Source: Echinarachnius parma (Eukaryota; Echinodermata; Echinoidea; Clypeasteroida; Echinarachniidae). Taken from it: a DNA stretch of 64,000 bases. Position 1 is the first letter of the stretch. Each line of letters begins with the position of its first letter. Where the stretch lies: contig JBAMJV010000852.1 in NCBI GenBank assembly GCA_037951105.1, positions 62,001 to 126,000 of the forward strand, written 5' to 3'. The translations under genes and the position numbers were made by a program. Shown here one piece after another: positions 10,975 to 22,626 of this stretch. The notes beneath the pieces are model-generated. The model had not been told where the DNA came from. It ran no database searches and was given only the letters and a program-made list of their open reading frames with translations.

Positions 10975-11230
10975 AAGGGGTCCACCAGGCAAAGAACAAC
11001 ACATAATTACATGTTTTGGTACCATTTTGTGATATCAAATAGATACCCAACATTTTGCAAAGGGTTGTGTAATTCATGAAAAGCAATTAATTACCACCAC
11101 CTACGGAACCACTATTATTCCCTGGTTCCGTACGGGCCAAACATTTGCGAGTGCGCCAATGCTATTCACGCGTAGGTTTGGAGACAATAGAGTCCCGGAC
11201 GATTCGTTCGCTCTGGACAAAGTAGTCTTC
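10975..11230 (-). repeat. Dispersed ~250-bp repeat, copy 1 (inverted)
   Basis: The reverse complement matches 50205-50455 and part of 63618-63736. Shared blocks are CTCTATTGTCTCC, GCGTGAATAG, TTGGCGCACTCGCA, GTACGGAACCA, GAATTACACAAC and TATTTGATATCA. No coding role was seen. Confidence 0.7.
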
Positions 11231-11640
11231 GTGCATGCAGACCTATGAACGCATGCTTTAGAATGGTGATGCGTTTTTTCTGAAAACATATTTTTGTAAA
11301 CTTATTGATGGAATGGACTACTAAAGATGTTACCTTTTATTTATAAGAATATTATTTTTGGGTGGTGGTACCCTTAATCTTTAAACACCGTCCGCGATTT
11401 TGTTTTCCTTTTTTTTCTAATTAATATCATATATCGTGTCTAATATAACTGGCTATACAGGTCTGAAACATAAGTAACAATGACCATATTGAAGACTTAA
11501 CCGCCTTGATGACATAAATTCCTCCGAATCCGTCGCAACACTCTCCCCCTGCAATCAGATGTTATTTGGAGTTGTCAACCTTCTCGTGGTGGATCTTGGA
11601 AACTGTACATCAGGCGAATGACAACAACTAGAGTCTATGA
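11231..11640. other. No feature recognised
   Basis: Intron sequence between the dispersed repeat and the non-LTR element. Confidence 0.4.
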
Positions 11641-14600
11641 CAGCGTCGTGACATCACCACATAGCTGCACCCTTACCCGCTTTACCTTGAGCACACCACT
11701 TCTGACCAACCCCACTTTGAAGCATGAAGCCTGGCGCCAACCCACAACACGCGCCCTTGTCAGGAAGGGCATCATCTGATGTCATACGGGACGGCATCAC
11801 CATCATGCAGCTGAATGTAGAAGGCTTCACTAAGGCCAAGATCAACATCATCGAACACCTTCTCCAAAAGCACAAACCTAGTGCTATACTACTACAGGAA
11901 ACTCATATTAAGGACATCTCCCACCGACATGACCTAAAGATCTCCGGATTTACCCTCCAGACTCCAGCCTGGAGTGGACGGCAACATTAGTCGAAGGAGT
12001 TACAGTCACCAATATCTACAAGCCCCCCCCCCCCCCCCCCCCCAGCTTTCAGCTTCCGGCTGACTCCATCACAACCTTCGCCCCACCCTGCATTTGTTTA
12101 CACAGGTGAATTAACTGCCGCAGCATCAACTGGGGCTACAGCAGCACCAACCATGATGGCGCTGCGCTCGAAGACTGGGCTTCTGCAACTGGCGTGCAGC
12201 TCATATTTGACCGAAAAGAACCGGACAGCTTTCACTCCGGCAGATGGAACACTTCAACAAACCCAGACCTAGCGTTTGCAAACATCAATGGCGCACTACC
12301 CCGTCGTACTATTACGGATCCTTTCTCAAGATCAGGCCATCAATGATCATCCCCTAAAGCCCCATAGAGCCGATTAAAACAAAACCCACTGAAGAGGTGG
12401 AACTTCCGCAAGGGCAGGTGGGACCAGTTTACCAACCTTGTGGAAATAGGAGTAGACAACCTATCCTTACCATCCTCCGCTAACTTGGACCAAGCCTATT
12501 CATCCCTCTGCAATCTCCTCATCACAGCAGCCAAGAGCGCCATACCACGTGGCTTCCGCCGCTGCTACATTCCCCCATGGGATGATGAATGCAATGACAT
12601 CTACAACGACTTCCTAAAGGCCGAACCCGGCGATGAAGCAGCTTCTAAGACAACACTTCTAATAGTCTATCTAGACAACAAACGTAGAGAGAGATGTGAG
12701 AAGACAGTTCAAGGAATTGACTTCACTCACTCCATCAGACTGGCCTGGAAAACGCCCAATCGCCTTACCGTCAGAAGTCCCAATCCAAAGCAATGCCCCG
12801 TGACTGCTAACTCGCGGAACAACGGAACAGCTCCTCGAGAACGGTCGCTTCAAAGACGCCGACAAGGACCACACCCGCCACATCAAACAAGAAACCTCAA
12901 AACTCTGTCAGCACCCTTCACTCCCGATGAGATCTCCACTGCTATTAAACATCTGAAAAGTGGAAAGGCTCAAGGACCAGACAACCTGCCCCCCGAGTTC
13001 CTACTGCACTGCATACCAAAATGCCTGGAATGGCTCCGCCTATATTTCTCATCCTGCCTCACCCACCAGTCCATTCCCAAGATATGGCGCAAGGCAACCA
13101 TCATCGCCTTACCCAATCCAAACAAGCCCTTAGACAACCCCAAGAACTACAGACCAATCTTTTTTCAGGCTACTCGAAAGAGTCCTCCTAGTCCAGCTTC
13201 CTGACGTACTTCCTGACGTACAAGCAGGTTTTCGCCGTGGCCGCAGCACCATCCAACAAGTAGTCAACGACATCGAGAGCTGTTTTGAGAGAGGCCACAA
13301 GGCTGGTGCCATCCTGGTCGACCTAACTGCAGCCTACGACACCGTGTGGCACCAGGGACTCACCCTGAAGCTCCTCCAGATGGTTCCCGACCGCCACCTA
13401 GTAGGACTCATATCCAACATGCTATCTAACCGCAGCTTTGTCCTGAAGACTAGTGATGGACAGAAACGGAGTCCCCCAAGGCTCAGTCATGGCACCAATG
13501 CTATTCAACATCTACATCAGTGATATGCCCAAGACTGCCGCACGGCTATGCAGACAACCTTGCCTTCTTCCACTCGGACAAAAACTGGTCAAAAGTTAAA
13601 GACGCCCTAACATCTGACATGGCCAAGATCGCGATCTACCTGAAGACCTGGAGATTAAAGATGAGCGCTACAAAAACAACTGCAACTGCCTTCCATCTCA
13701 ACACCAAGGAAGCAAACCGCCAGCTCAAAGTCAAAGTCAACGGGAACCCCCTGCCCTACATCCCCTCCCCAATATAATCTTGGAGTAAAGCTAGATAGAC
13801 AGCTGACCTTCAAACAACACCTTGATTCACTCCGTGCTAAAGTCTCATCTAGAAACAACCTACTCCGCCGCCTTGCAGGTACCACCTGGGGTGCTAAAAC
13901 TCCCATGCTCCGAACTGGCGCTCTCGCACTAGTGTACAGTGCTGCTGAGTATGCCGCCCCTGCATGGTGTCGCACCACACACACATCCAAATTGGTCACC
14001 ACACTCAACGAGACAATGGGGATCATCACAGGATGCCTCAGACCCGCACCAAGAGATCTCCTACCAGTCGCACCCTGGCATCACACTCCCTACCCTCCGC
14101 AGGGAACACTACACACATAAACTGGTAAACAAGGCCCTTCAAGGCCATACACACCCCTTACACCACACCACCCAGAACACACAACCGGGCCGCCAACGCC
14201 TACGCTCTCGCAGACCCTTCAGTCGCCATGTTGACACCCTGAGGGAAGGTACCCACAACACGCTTACCGCATTGAAGGACAGCTGGCAGCAGACCCCCAC
14301 ACCCCCCCCCCCCCCCCCCTCCCCACCAATTCAAAGTGACCCCCAACACAAAGCTACCACCAGGCGCGGATCTACCCCGTAAAGATTGGGTCACCCTCAA
14401 CAGGCTCCGCACAGGGGTCGGCAGATCTAATGCCAACATGCACCGCTGGGGACTTAGACCTTCCCCGGCCTGCACGTGTGGATCACCTGAGCGGACTGCC
14501 TCTCACATCATTGAAGATTGCCCAATCCTTCACCCATCCGGCCACCTAAACCCAGAACTAAACAACTTGGACCCCTACACTGTTCATTGGCTACAAAATG

Positions 14601-14660
14601 TGCGTGATGTTGCGTAGAAGCTGAGCTGCCTCATACACAAGAAGAACAAGAAGATGTAAT
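11640..14660 (+). pseudogene. Degenerate non-LTR retrotransposon (endonuclease-reverse transcriptase)
   Basis: Broken plus-strand ORF2 in an intron, antisense to the host gene. In order: an EEP endonuclease start (TIMQLNVEG, LLQETHI; about 11800-11990); further endonuclease fragments (12115-12360); linker (12440-12890); RT palm pieces (SGKAQGPDNLPPEFL, NPKNYRPI; 12900-13200), then VDLTAAYDTVWHQGL near 13320 and GVPQGSV-like sequence near 13470. YADN (usual YADD) lies near 13550. The end is a C-terminal knuckle (WGLRPSPACTCGSPERTASH) and stop (14615-14617), then a GAAGAACAAGAAGATG tail. Several frameshifts and two oligo-C runs (12024-12042, 14306-14320) inactivate it. The C-terminal CxC..HI..CP motif suggests the Jockey/I group. 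Confidence 0.85.
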
Positions 14661-14768
14661 TGACTTTGGAACTAATATCTAATTCTGACAGAATCATGTA
14701 ACTATGAATAATGAAATATTTCGTCATGGTGAGTGCTAGTTTTCGTGCCTCATTTTACTTCCTCTTTT

Positions 14769-15277
14769 TTAAAGGGGTAGTACAGTTTTGGTAAAGCTGA
14801 ACTTTAGTAACCAAACCTGGACAGTAACATTATAAACTAATAGTTATTACTCCGCCATGCTCGAAAGGTATACAAAACTACAAACGACTAAGTAAAAAGC
14901 CCATTATCATTCAAAAAGAGCCATTAAAACACAAGAGGGCGCTCACTAAAAGGATGCATGTGATGTTTTATTGAAATCATGATTAAATAGAGATCATCAA
15001 CAACTATTTAAAAAACGCTTTTGAAAATTTTTGAAAAAGTGTATGCATTTTTTTATTTTTTTGAAAAATTCATTTAATTATTTGGGCCCCAAATAATTAT
15101 AAGATCAGATATATTTATTGATATTTCAGCCGTTTCTGGACCGATTTTGACCAAATAAAGTTTGTTCTGCCATTAAAATTGCATGTTCTCTCAAATTCGA
15201 CACTCAGTTGTTCATTACCTCACAAAAAAATTGTGAAGTGCAGCGCCCTCTCTACCAAAACTAAACTACCCCTTTAA
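14769..15277. mobile_element. MITE, TTAAAGGGGTAGT family
   Basis: TIRs TTAAAGGGGTAGTACAGTTT and, at the right, the complement of TTAAAGGGGTAGTTTAGTTT, with TTAA at 14769 and 15274. It ends 30 bp from the donor of exon B1. Relatives are at 19296-19685 and about 18300-18507. Confidence 0.8.
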
Positions 15278-15307
15278 GGTGGTAATTATACATCGTAGTG
15301 TACTCAC

Positions 15308-15537
15308 ATGTTTGTTGATTGATTGTCGTGTTGACTATCTGGCAGACTACACCTCTAGTATCAGAGTCTGTTACGCTCTGCGTGAACCACTTCCGGTCGC
15401 TCACTTTCATGTGCGCGATTTGATTGGCAGTGTTATCAGGTTCACTATTCCATTTAGACCAGCTTAGCACATCATTGGTCATGACATCGCGGTATGTGTC
15501 TTGATCAGCTAAGTTGTTGATTCCGAGCCAGTAGTTA
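15308..15537 (-). CDS. CTLD gene exon B1: second half of the third CTLD
   Basis: The 230-bp exon runs from the acceptor TTTTTTTTCAG to ACAT|GTGAGTAC. It reads NYWLGINNLADQD, MTNDVLSWSKWNSEPDN, KWFTQSVTDSDTRGV and VCQIVN. These are the CTLD WLGI core, a position equivalent to the EPN motif (here EPD), and the last cysteine C4. The exon is in frame (76 whole codons plus split codons at both ends). The inner C2-C3 cysteine pair is missing and WND is absent, so calcium-dependent sugar binding looks unlikely or altered. Confidence 0.87.
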
Positions 15538-16174
15538 CTGAAAAAAAATAACATTATTGTTAGACTTTCCAATTTAATATACAAATGAAGTATAATGAAG
15601 ATACGAAGTCACGTGACTTTAACTTTGTTTTTGCATGTCAGCCCGAAATTGTGCAGTCTTAATGATTTGTGTACGAGACATAAAAAGGATTTTCCTAAAG
15701 AAAAAAGTAATTGGTTATTGTGATTCGTTTTAATTGTAAATGTTTGTATTGGGGCTCGAAATAGTTCAATAGTAAGGAATAAAGTAAAACAATACAAATA
15801 TTTTAATACGTGCTACATACGAAATGTTAAAATCCAATAGAAATTAAGAAATACGCAGTACGGTATCTTCCAACTTGTTGTATATTATTCCGATGGTGTT
15901 AAATAACTAGTAATTATTATGAAAACTAGTGTTCGGTATCATAAATAATATGACCGTATTTCCCCAAATAACCTAACATGACTTGATTTATTTTTTTACT
16001 TGACGTTCCGCATTATCTAGGTGATCGGGTCTTTCGTGGCAAAGATCCAAAGCCATAATATTGCCCTCGCGTCGGTAAAAATAACCAATCCTTGAAAAGT
16101 AATGTCCAGCTTTTGCAAGCTAAATTTCGAACGTTGCGATATTATTGACTTATATAAAGAAAAACAAACATTTA
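15538..16174. other. AT-rich intron, no feature recognised
   Basis: Nothing recognised between exon B1 and the MITE at 16175. Confidence 0.5.
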
Positions 16175-16616
16175 CAGGGGTCTAGTTATATTGCCCCCCC
16201 CCCCCCCCCAAACAGACTTACGCTAGAAATATTAAGTGGTTCTCTCATACTTCGATTAAATTTGTTTCTGATTTCACTTTCATTACAAAGATATTTACTA
16301 TTGAAATATTAGGATTTTTAATAATCTACTAGAAAGTTATAACTGTGTACATTTTTAGTGCAATGAGTCAGGGAATATCGATTTGCAATCTCGCTCATAA
16401 GCCGTTACAATAACGGGACCGGGACCGAACGTTGCCGAGACCGAGACCTCTAGTTGAGAGACGTGTATGGTGGGGGATGTCCATCACCAATAATTTTAGA
16501 TGGCCCAGACCGATAAAAAGTGGATCCACTTAACGTGTCACTTTCACAGTGGACATCAGATCGAGAACATTCACAATTTGTTGCATATTTCGTCAAAGTT
16601 ACTAGATCCCTATAAG
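16175..16616. mobile_element. Decayed MITE, TTAA/ACTAGATCCCT family, with insertion
   Basis: The left end ACAGGGGTCTAGTTATATTG and right end AAGTTACTAGATCCCTATAA match the ends of 23773-24157. An oligo-C run (16194-16210) and a block at about 16405-16545 with CCGAGACC and GATAAAAAGTGG interrupt it. Confidence 0.5.
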
Positions 16617-16804
16617 AATTAGTCTGAGAAGATTAGAACGTAAACATATCTTTTACTGGAATTAAATTGGTTTCGTAAGCTCGGAATAACAAACGGTCGC
16701 TGCGACCGCTTAATTAGTGTAGCATCATTCTGTAGACCCTCATGTTATATCAAACCTCAATTTGGGATATTTTGTAATGCAATGATGGTTGAAAATAAAC
16801 GTAC

Positions 16805-17009
16805 GTAGCAGGTTGTGGCAGCACGTCATCGAGGAAAGTTTTGAGGAATTGGGTTTCAGTTTCCTCAAAGAACGATGGCAAGTCTCCGTTGAAGGTGGTG
16901 CGGCAAAACTCCCGGGCCTCGAACCAGTTGTCTGTATCGGTGCCTTGCGTGCTGCAGTACCGGTAGCCAGTGGTGGGACTCTGTGTACTGCAATCCGCCT
17001 GCTTACCTC
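16805..17009 (-). CDS. CTLD gene exon D1: first half of the third CTLD
   Basis: The 205-bp exon runs from the acceptor CCTATTCATAG to GCTAC|GTACGT. It reads GGKQADCSTQSPTTGYRYC, then DNWFEAREFCRTTFNGDLPS, then TQFLKTFLDDVLPQPA. This gives the N-terminal cysteine pair of a long-form CTLD, the first helix with cysteine C1 (AREFC) and the second helix. Entry is phase 1 (GA completes G|GA) and exit leaves two bases, AC, that join the T of B1. It is open throughout, unlike its paralogue D2. Confidence 0.87.
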
Positions 17010-17195
17010 CTATGAATAGGGAAAAGGCAAAACGTATTCCAACTAAAGGGGTATCGTAAAGTCTGTTTGCGTATCTGTGCGGTGTACAAATATAATTTTA
17101 TATTCTTTTATACCAGATTTTTTAAAAATCCTATTTGAGATAATGTATGATTTAGTAGATTGTAGTATGCACTCGTTGTTGTAGGTTGAAAGGTT
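17010..17195. other. Intron, nothing seen
   Basis: Short stretch before the TIR element, with a possible MITE scrap (AAAGGGGTATCGTAAAGT) near 17046. Confidence 0.4.
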
Positions 17196-17197
17196 TA

Positions 17198-17678
17198 CAC
17201 TGTTAAAACGCTGTGTAAAAATGGCTGTTAAATCTTTTCATACAACTTTAGGTGTTGCATGATAAGTTGTACAAGGAAGGGTTGTGTTAAGCAGCCATTG
17301 TTCAAGCGCTGTTGAAACGTGTTAAATCACGTGATAGTTTCGACCGCAAAATCACCGCTTCAAAACCTCTTTTGTCCCTCCACAAACCAAGCGAACCGAG
17401 ATAGCGCGGTCAGTAGAGAGTGAGACTTATAACCCAAAGACCCCCGGTTCGAATCCCACCCTTGCCGCTTTTACATCTTGTTTTGTATCATGCTATTTCA
17501 ACAACGAAATTTATTCTAAACAACAGTTGTAGAATAAAGTAAAACAACAGTTGTGTAAACTTAAACAACTGGGGTTGTTGAATGTTTTCAACAATAGTTG
17601 GATGGTTCATATGTTAAACAGCGGTTGTTGAACAATTTCAACAAGTTGTTGAATTTGTTTACACAGCGTTTTGAGTGT
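17198..17678. mobile_element. TIR element carrying a tRNA-like sequence
   Basis: The ends read CACTGTTAAAACGCTGTGTA and, at the right inverted, CACTCAAAACGCTGTGTAAA, with flanking TA (TA target duplication, Tc1/mariner-like). The interior has TTGTTGAA/TTCAACAA repeats and a tRNA-like block at 17392-17470. Confidence 0.7.
17392..17470 (+). ncRNA. tRNA-like sequence (pol III A and B boxes)
   Basis: TAGCGCGGTCAGTAGAGAGT resembles a tRNA D-arm/A box, GGTTCGAATCC is a perfect B box, and TTTT follows at 17468. The anticodon stem does not pair well, so this is a tRNA pseudogene or SINE head rather than a working tRNA. Its place inside a TIR element is odd. Confidence 0.6.
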
Positions 17679-18299
17679 AGTTTGTTTATGTAGTTAATTT
17701 ATTCTTCCTTTTTTCTTTTTTTTATGCATGTAATTATTAGAATAACAATGTTGGTCCCTGTAATTTATAATTTATCATTGTAACATAACAATTGCTGAAA
17801 TTCATTGTCTGTTATATTTATCGCCATGGGACCCCATGGAAGACCAGCTATGTCTACAAAGACGGCGCCGAATGGGCCATTCCTACGAATTCATTTTATT
17901 TTGTTTACAGTGAATTAATTATGTACAGTTATTGTTCCTATTCTTTGTAATGTTTTTATTTTTTATTTCGGGAAAAAATTAATAAAAAACAAATAATATA
18001 AGTCAGATATACGATCATTTAAAAACTGGATAAATACAAAATCATCTAGGAACCAGTGAAATGTCAATAAATGATGTTGATTGCATAAGGTAAGATTTCG
18101 GGCATGTATTCACGATCTGCAATTTGATTTTTTGTTTTACACTATGCATAATGCCCACACATTAGTGAATTTTACATAGGTAAGGTTTAAAGAAAATCAG
18201 CGATATAAGTTGACTACGGAAATGAAACTTATACTTGAAAACAAAGGTGTGAAAGCTGATTTAGACTTGATGCAAATGATTACCGGAAATTGATCCCTT
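17679..18299. other. AT-rich intron, no feature recognised
   Basis: Nothing recognised. Confidence 0.5.
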
Positions 18300-18507
18300 A
18301 CCCCCAAATACTCTGGAATAATTGAAATATGCAAATTAGCTAATTATCTGTATAATGCCTGAACAAAAAATTGCCGAAGGTTGCCAAGGTTTGTCTGTAA
18401 GATCATACTATATATTTCAAATATTATACTTATTTTTTGTATCACCTCATAAAGAAATAATTTGTTGAAGCGCCCTCTCAACCGAAACTGTCACATATCC
18501 CTTTAAG
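18300..18507. mobile_element. Fragment of the TTAAAGGGGTAGT MITE family
   Basis: The right end (GAAGCGCCCTCTCAACCGAA ... CCCTTTAAG) matches the right end of 14769-15277. The left end is not recognisable. Confidence 0.45.
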
Positions 18508-18534
18508 TTATTTTATGGGCAACCCCCACCCTCT

Positions 18535-18728
18535 CCACCCCCCCCCCCCCCCCCCCCCTTTACACACACACACACACGCACGCACGCACACAACAACAAA
18601 CGCACGCACGCACACGCACACACACGCGCGCGCGCGCGCACGCACACACACACGCTCACACATACACACACCCACACACACACGCACCCACACACACGCA
18701 TACACACACATACAAACGTACACATACA
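18535..18728. repeat. Oligo-C run followed by (CA)n/(CGCA)n
   Basis: About 20 C, then a long CA-rich stretch with CG steps. It lies about 50 bp from the donor of exon C2. Peptides of repeated Cys-Val or Thr-His here are spurious. Confidence 0.95.
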
Positions 18729-18780
18729 TGCTAGGTTCACACGCATCCACAAAATGCACAACTGTAAACAGGAAGCTTAC

Positions 18781-19013
18781 CTGGATAGTTGCAGATGAAC
18801 ATGTGGACTTGACTGGGATCGTTGCACGGATAGTGTTCCCAAGATGCACTGCTGCGGTCGATTGCTCCGCACACGGGATCATCTGGACCGGTGTAGCTGT
18901 CGAACTGGTGGTAAGACAACACGTTGCTCGTGTTGAACTCCACAGGTGTGTAGGCTCCACTAATCTCGATCTGCTGAGCTCCAATCCACGCCTGAGTACC
19001 GGAATCCGACGCT
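18781..19013 (-). CDS. CTLD gene exon C2: second half of the second CTLD
   Basis: The 233-bp exon runs from the acceptor TGGCTTATAG to CCAG|GTAAGC. It reads ASDSGTQAWIGAQQIE, YTPVEFNTSNVLSYHQFDSY, DDPVCGAIDRSSASWEHY, then PCNDPSQVHMFICNYP. The WIGA core, cysteines C2 and C3, and the closing FIC motif are all present. It starts with the last base of a codon split with A2 and ends in phase 1. A canonical EPN/QPD motif is missing. The open frame is intact. Confidence 0.88.
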
Positions 19014-19295
19014 CTATAAGCCATTCAGAAATATAAAAGGTTTCTATAAAAAAAATAGGTCAAACAAGAATGTTTTTCATATACCTCTTAAACTTTCTGG
19101 AGAGGGCGGAAAACAAAACGTAGCAGAAGTATAACCCTTGAATATAAATTTCAAATTTGCTCAAACATAATCTTTGGGGTTTCTAAATTGCTGTCCTTTC
19201 AATCCATATTAATGGAATTTAAACACTTGATAATGTATTATAGGAAAAGTTATGATTAGGATAGGAAATAGATATATGAAATTAACTTGTCGGGC

Positions 19296-19685
19296 TTAAA
19301 GGGGTAGTTCAATTTTGGTATACAGGGCACTGCACGATGTTTTGTTGGTAAGATAATGAAAAACTGAGTATAATATTTGAAAGAGCATATATAAAATCTA
19401 ATGAATTCTAAAGAATAAACTTTACTTGATAAAAATTGGTTCAGAAATTGTCAAAATATTAAGAGATATATTTGATCGGAATAAATTTGAATTCGATGCT
19501 TTTTTAGAGAGCGCCGTTTTGTGTTTTAATGGGGCTATTTGAAAGATAACATGCTTTTTACTTAGTCGTTTGTATTTTTCTATACCTTTCAAGCATGGTG
19601 GAGTTATAACTATTAGTTTGTAATGTTATTGTGCATGGTTTGGTTACTAAAGCTCTTCCTTGCCAAAACTGTACTACCTCTTTAA
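19296..19685. mobile_element. MITE, TTAAAGGGGTAGT family
   Basis: Ends TTAAAGGGGTAGTTCAATTT and, at the right, the complement of TTAAAGAGGTAGTACAGTTT, with TTAA at both ends. It is AT-rich and non-coding. Confidence 0.8.
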
Positions 19686-19959
19686 GTAACCAAGGCATTC
19701 TTACAGAATTGTTATACAGTAATGTACATTTAATTACAAGTTTACTGACGGTGGATTGTTGTCGGGTTTTAGCACACGTCGAGGACAACATTATATTTAG
19801 ACCAATTCAGGCAAATAAGTATTACAAAGAAAAGGGCTAACATTGCCGAGAAAATGAATCGTCTCAAAAGGCTGATTTGAAAGGCTACCGTTTCCTCTAC
19901 CAGTTTTAGGTAAAAAGAATTATGTGAATTGAAAGGTTGCCTAAATACATTAACTGACG

Positions 19960-20136
<177 letters not shown>

Positions 20137-20217
20137 ATAACGTATACGTCTATCAACTGCAATATAAGTACTTGGCGTTCAATACAAAATTATACTTAGA
20201 TTTTATATATATATATA

Positions 20218-21519
20218 GGTTTTCCCGCTCAATTTCGCGATTGTGTCAATCGAATTGATAATAGGAGCAAACGAATTCGCGCGATTTGCGATCGCCGTAC
20301 CAAAGCATCATTCGAATTCGTTATTAGTCATTCAAAATCACGCCCGGAGCAAGTGAATTCGCACAAAGAGCATACCTTTTCATCAATGGTCATTGAAATT
20401 GACACGTAGATTACGTAGACGTCCCTTCGGTCAATCGAATTCGTGAAAGGGCAGGCAATTTTCAAATTACTGCTTTCGATTTAAGAAATGTAAAGATAGA
20501 TCAGCAATAGATTGGCTAAAAGCAGTGGCGTTTGTATTCAGGTAAACTTAAGTCATATTCAGACAAAGCATGTTATATTTGGGAAAATCAAGTCATAAAT
20601 TTATACAAAGAATATAATTTTGATAAGGGTAAATTTTGCTTGTCAGGTGAGAATGAGAAAAATGGAATTCGGGGAAAAGGACCCTGGCCCTCTGGAAATA
20701 AAAATTAAATGCTAATAAGCTTCATGCATATCTTTGTTTTTTAAAGATTCCCCTTTGGCTTATGATGTATTGTTTGTCAACTTATTGGGGGAGGGGAGGG
20801 GTGAAGTGCCTGCTATAGCTCCGTGCTAAAGCGTATATCAATGTTCCTTACACAATTGTTTTAAAGCTAGGCGGGGATGTAGATGACATTACAATTGAAT
20901 TACAATGAAAATCTTGATGATAGCAAAATATGTAAATACATAATTTTGTAAAAATGTTCAAACGTAACTAACCGCACAATGTCCTTTCCAGGGCAAAAGT
21001 AAAACATTATTGTTCTCAGTTTCGTGTGTCATATCATATATATGCATACAATTAAAACAGGAGGAAGACTTGTATGTATATTTACGGACGACTGAGAAAT
21101 GCATACATATGTGTGTCTCCCATGAAAGTCCAAGGCCCCGAAAGTGCCCCCTCCCCTACATGTACACAAATGTACATACATGTACACAGCATCTGCGTTA
21201 TCTAAATCGAATGAAAAAATGTTACAATTGCTTGCCCCGAAATGAAATCGAATGCTCCAAACGTGCTCATCAGGCATGACCGGCCATATGCCGCGTTAAA
21301 TTGTATGAACCAAGTTTACATTTGGCTGCACATTCGAGAAATCGATTGCCCATAAATGAACTTCTGTGTCTATTCACGAAAGCTTATGCGTATGCATGAA
21401 TTCGCTTGCACTTATTCGGAATTAGAAAAACCGATACCAACGATACTGCGGCAACGCGCGAATTCGAATGACCCTAAATGAATTCGATTGAAAAAAGTGC
21501 AAAATTGAGCGGGAAAACC
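20218..21519. mobile_element. 1.3-kb TIR element with GAATTCG subterminal repeats
   Basis: Ends GGTTTTCCCGCTCAATTT and its complement, flanked by TA at 20216 and 21520. Both subterminal zones are full of AATTCG words (GCGAATTC, TCGAATTCG, GAATTCGATTG). No transposase frame was seen. A similar right end, AAATTGACCGAGAAATCC, occurs at 36937-36954. The interior at 20520-20640 carries the GGCAAA-type repeat. Confidence 0.75.
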
Positions 21520-22092
21520 TATATTATAAATGATTAACAAAATATTGCATTGTTTCTATTTACAATGAAACAATACATAGCTGAGTATATAATATTTGAA
21601 TTAATTTGACGATATTTTAAAAAGCATATCCCGTTTTTTGTTTAATCCTGGGGAAATAAACTTTGTCCAAGGCAATGATTGTGTATAACAAAATGGTTAT
21701 ACAGACATCCATGCTAAATATGGTTGCGGCTGATCTATTGGAATCTCGTTTGTTTCAACTTTTTCTGCTTGTTAGCAGACAATGCTTTATCATGACTTTT
21801 CGAGCCAGCCTATGTAGATCCACGTGGAAAGGACCGTTTTCATTTTGTGATAAACGACCTCACATACACACCTACTGACTGATGTATAGTTTCTCAAGTC
21901 TTTACATCATGAGTTGGGTACAACAATTTGTGCATTTTACATTTAAAAATGGAGTGTACATTATCCGACACGACCACGTCCAGCAAAACTCACTGCCATA
22001 TTTTGCTTCAATATGAATAAAATGGCATACTGTTTTTAAACTAAATGTCCTACGTATAGGTATGATATCCTCTATTGCTACTTTATTCTCAC
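21520..22092. other. Intron, no feature recognised
   Basis: Nothing recognised between the TIR element and exon A2. Confidence 0.5.
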
Positions 22093-22261
22093 CCAACTGT
22101 GTATAGATAGGACTTGAATTCGTCATTCATGGCGCTATTATCGACCACAGCTAACTCCATTCCCCTTGCCGCACACTCAGCGCTCGCTCCGTCTGCGGTA
22201 CGTTTGAAGAGTGAAAACCAGAAGCAATCGGCGCCAAAAGGCAGCATATTTGGCGGGCACA
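22093..22261 (-). CDS. CTLD gene exon A2: first half of the second CTLD
   Basis: The 169-bp exon runs from the acceptor CTTTTTTCCTAG to GTTGG|GTGAGA. It reads CPPNMLPFGADCFWFSLFK, then RTADGASAECAARG, then MELAVVDNSAMNDEFKSYL. It carries the long-form CTLD cysteine pair, helix 1 with C1, and helix 2. Entry phase is 1 and exit leaves GG to join A of exon C2. It is the first intact CTLD exon after the signal peptide. Because its entry phase equals that of D2, the signal exon could splice here directly and keep the frame. Confidence 0.88.
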
Positions 22262-22626
22262 CTAGGAAAAAAGAACAGTGACATTTCGAATAAGTATCGT
22301 AAACAATCAGCAAACTTGAAAGTAACATTTGATAAAGTATTCGTGGTACATTATAGAATGTCAGGGACTGTCTGTTTTTTGTTCTATTCGCGCTCTCTAT
22401 GAAATGAAGAAAAAACGTAAGTCTGCATGACACCTGCTAAGGGATAGCAAAGTTGAGGTTGAGGGGCGCTTCAAGAAATAATGTTATGCAAGGTTGACTC
22501 TCCAGAAACAGCTTGAATATCTATTAAGTAATTTTAATAAAAGTCGCAAGCATTGACTTTGTTACGATATTAAATTTGATTCAACAAATGTTATAACCCT
22601 GGTCATTTTGAACCCATTGAAAACCT

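Noticed and set aside
13939-14475. 147-codon Pro/Thr/His-rich frame and its antisense
   Set aside because: Off-frame readings of the broken non-LTR element and its oligo-C run.
16789-17019. Plus-strand open frame of 76 codons over exon D1
   Set aside because: It is the antisense shadow of the CTLD exon, whose minus-strand reading has splice sites, phase and domain motifs.
18513-19036. Plus- and minus-strand frames up to 173 codons
   Set aside because: Made of CA and oligo-C repeats plus the antisense of exon C2.
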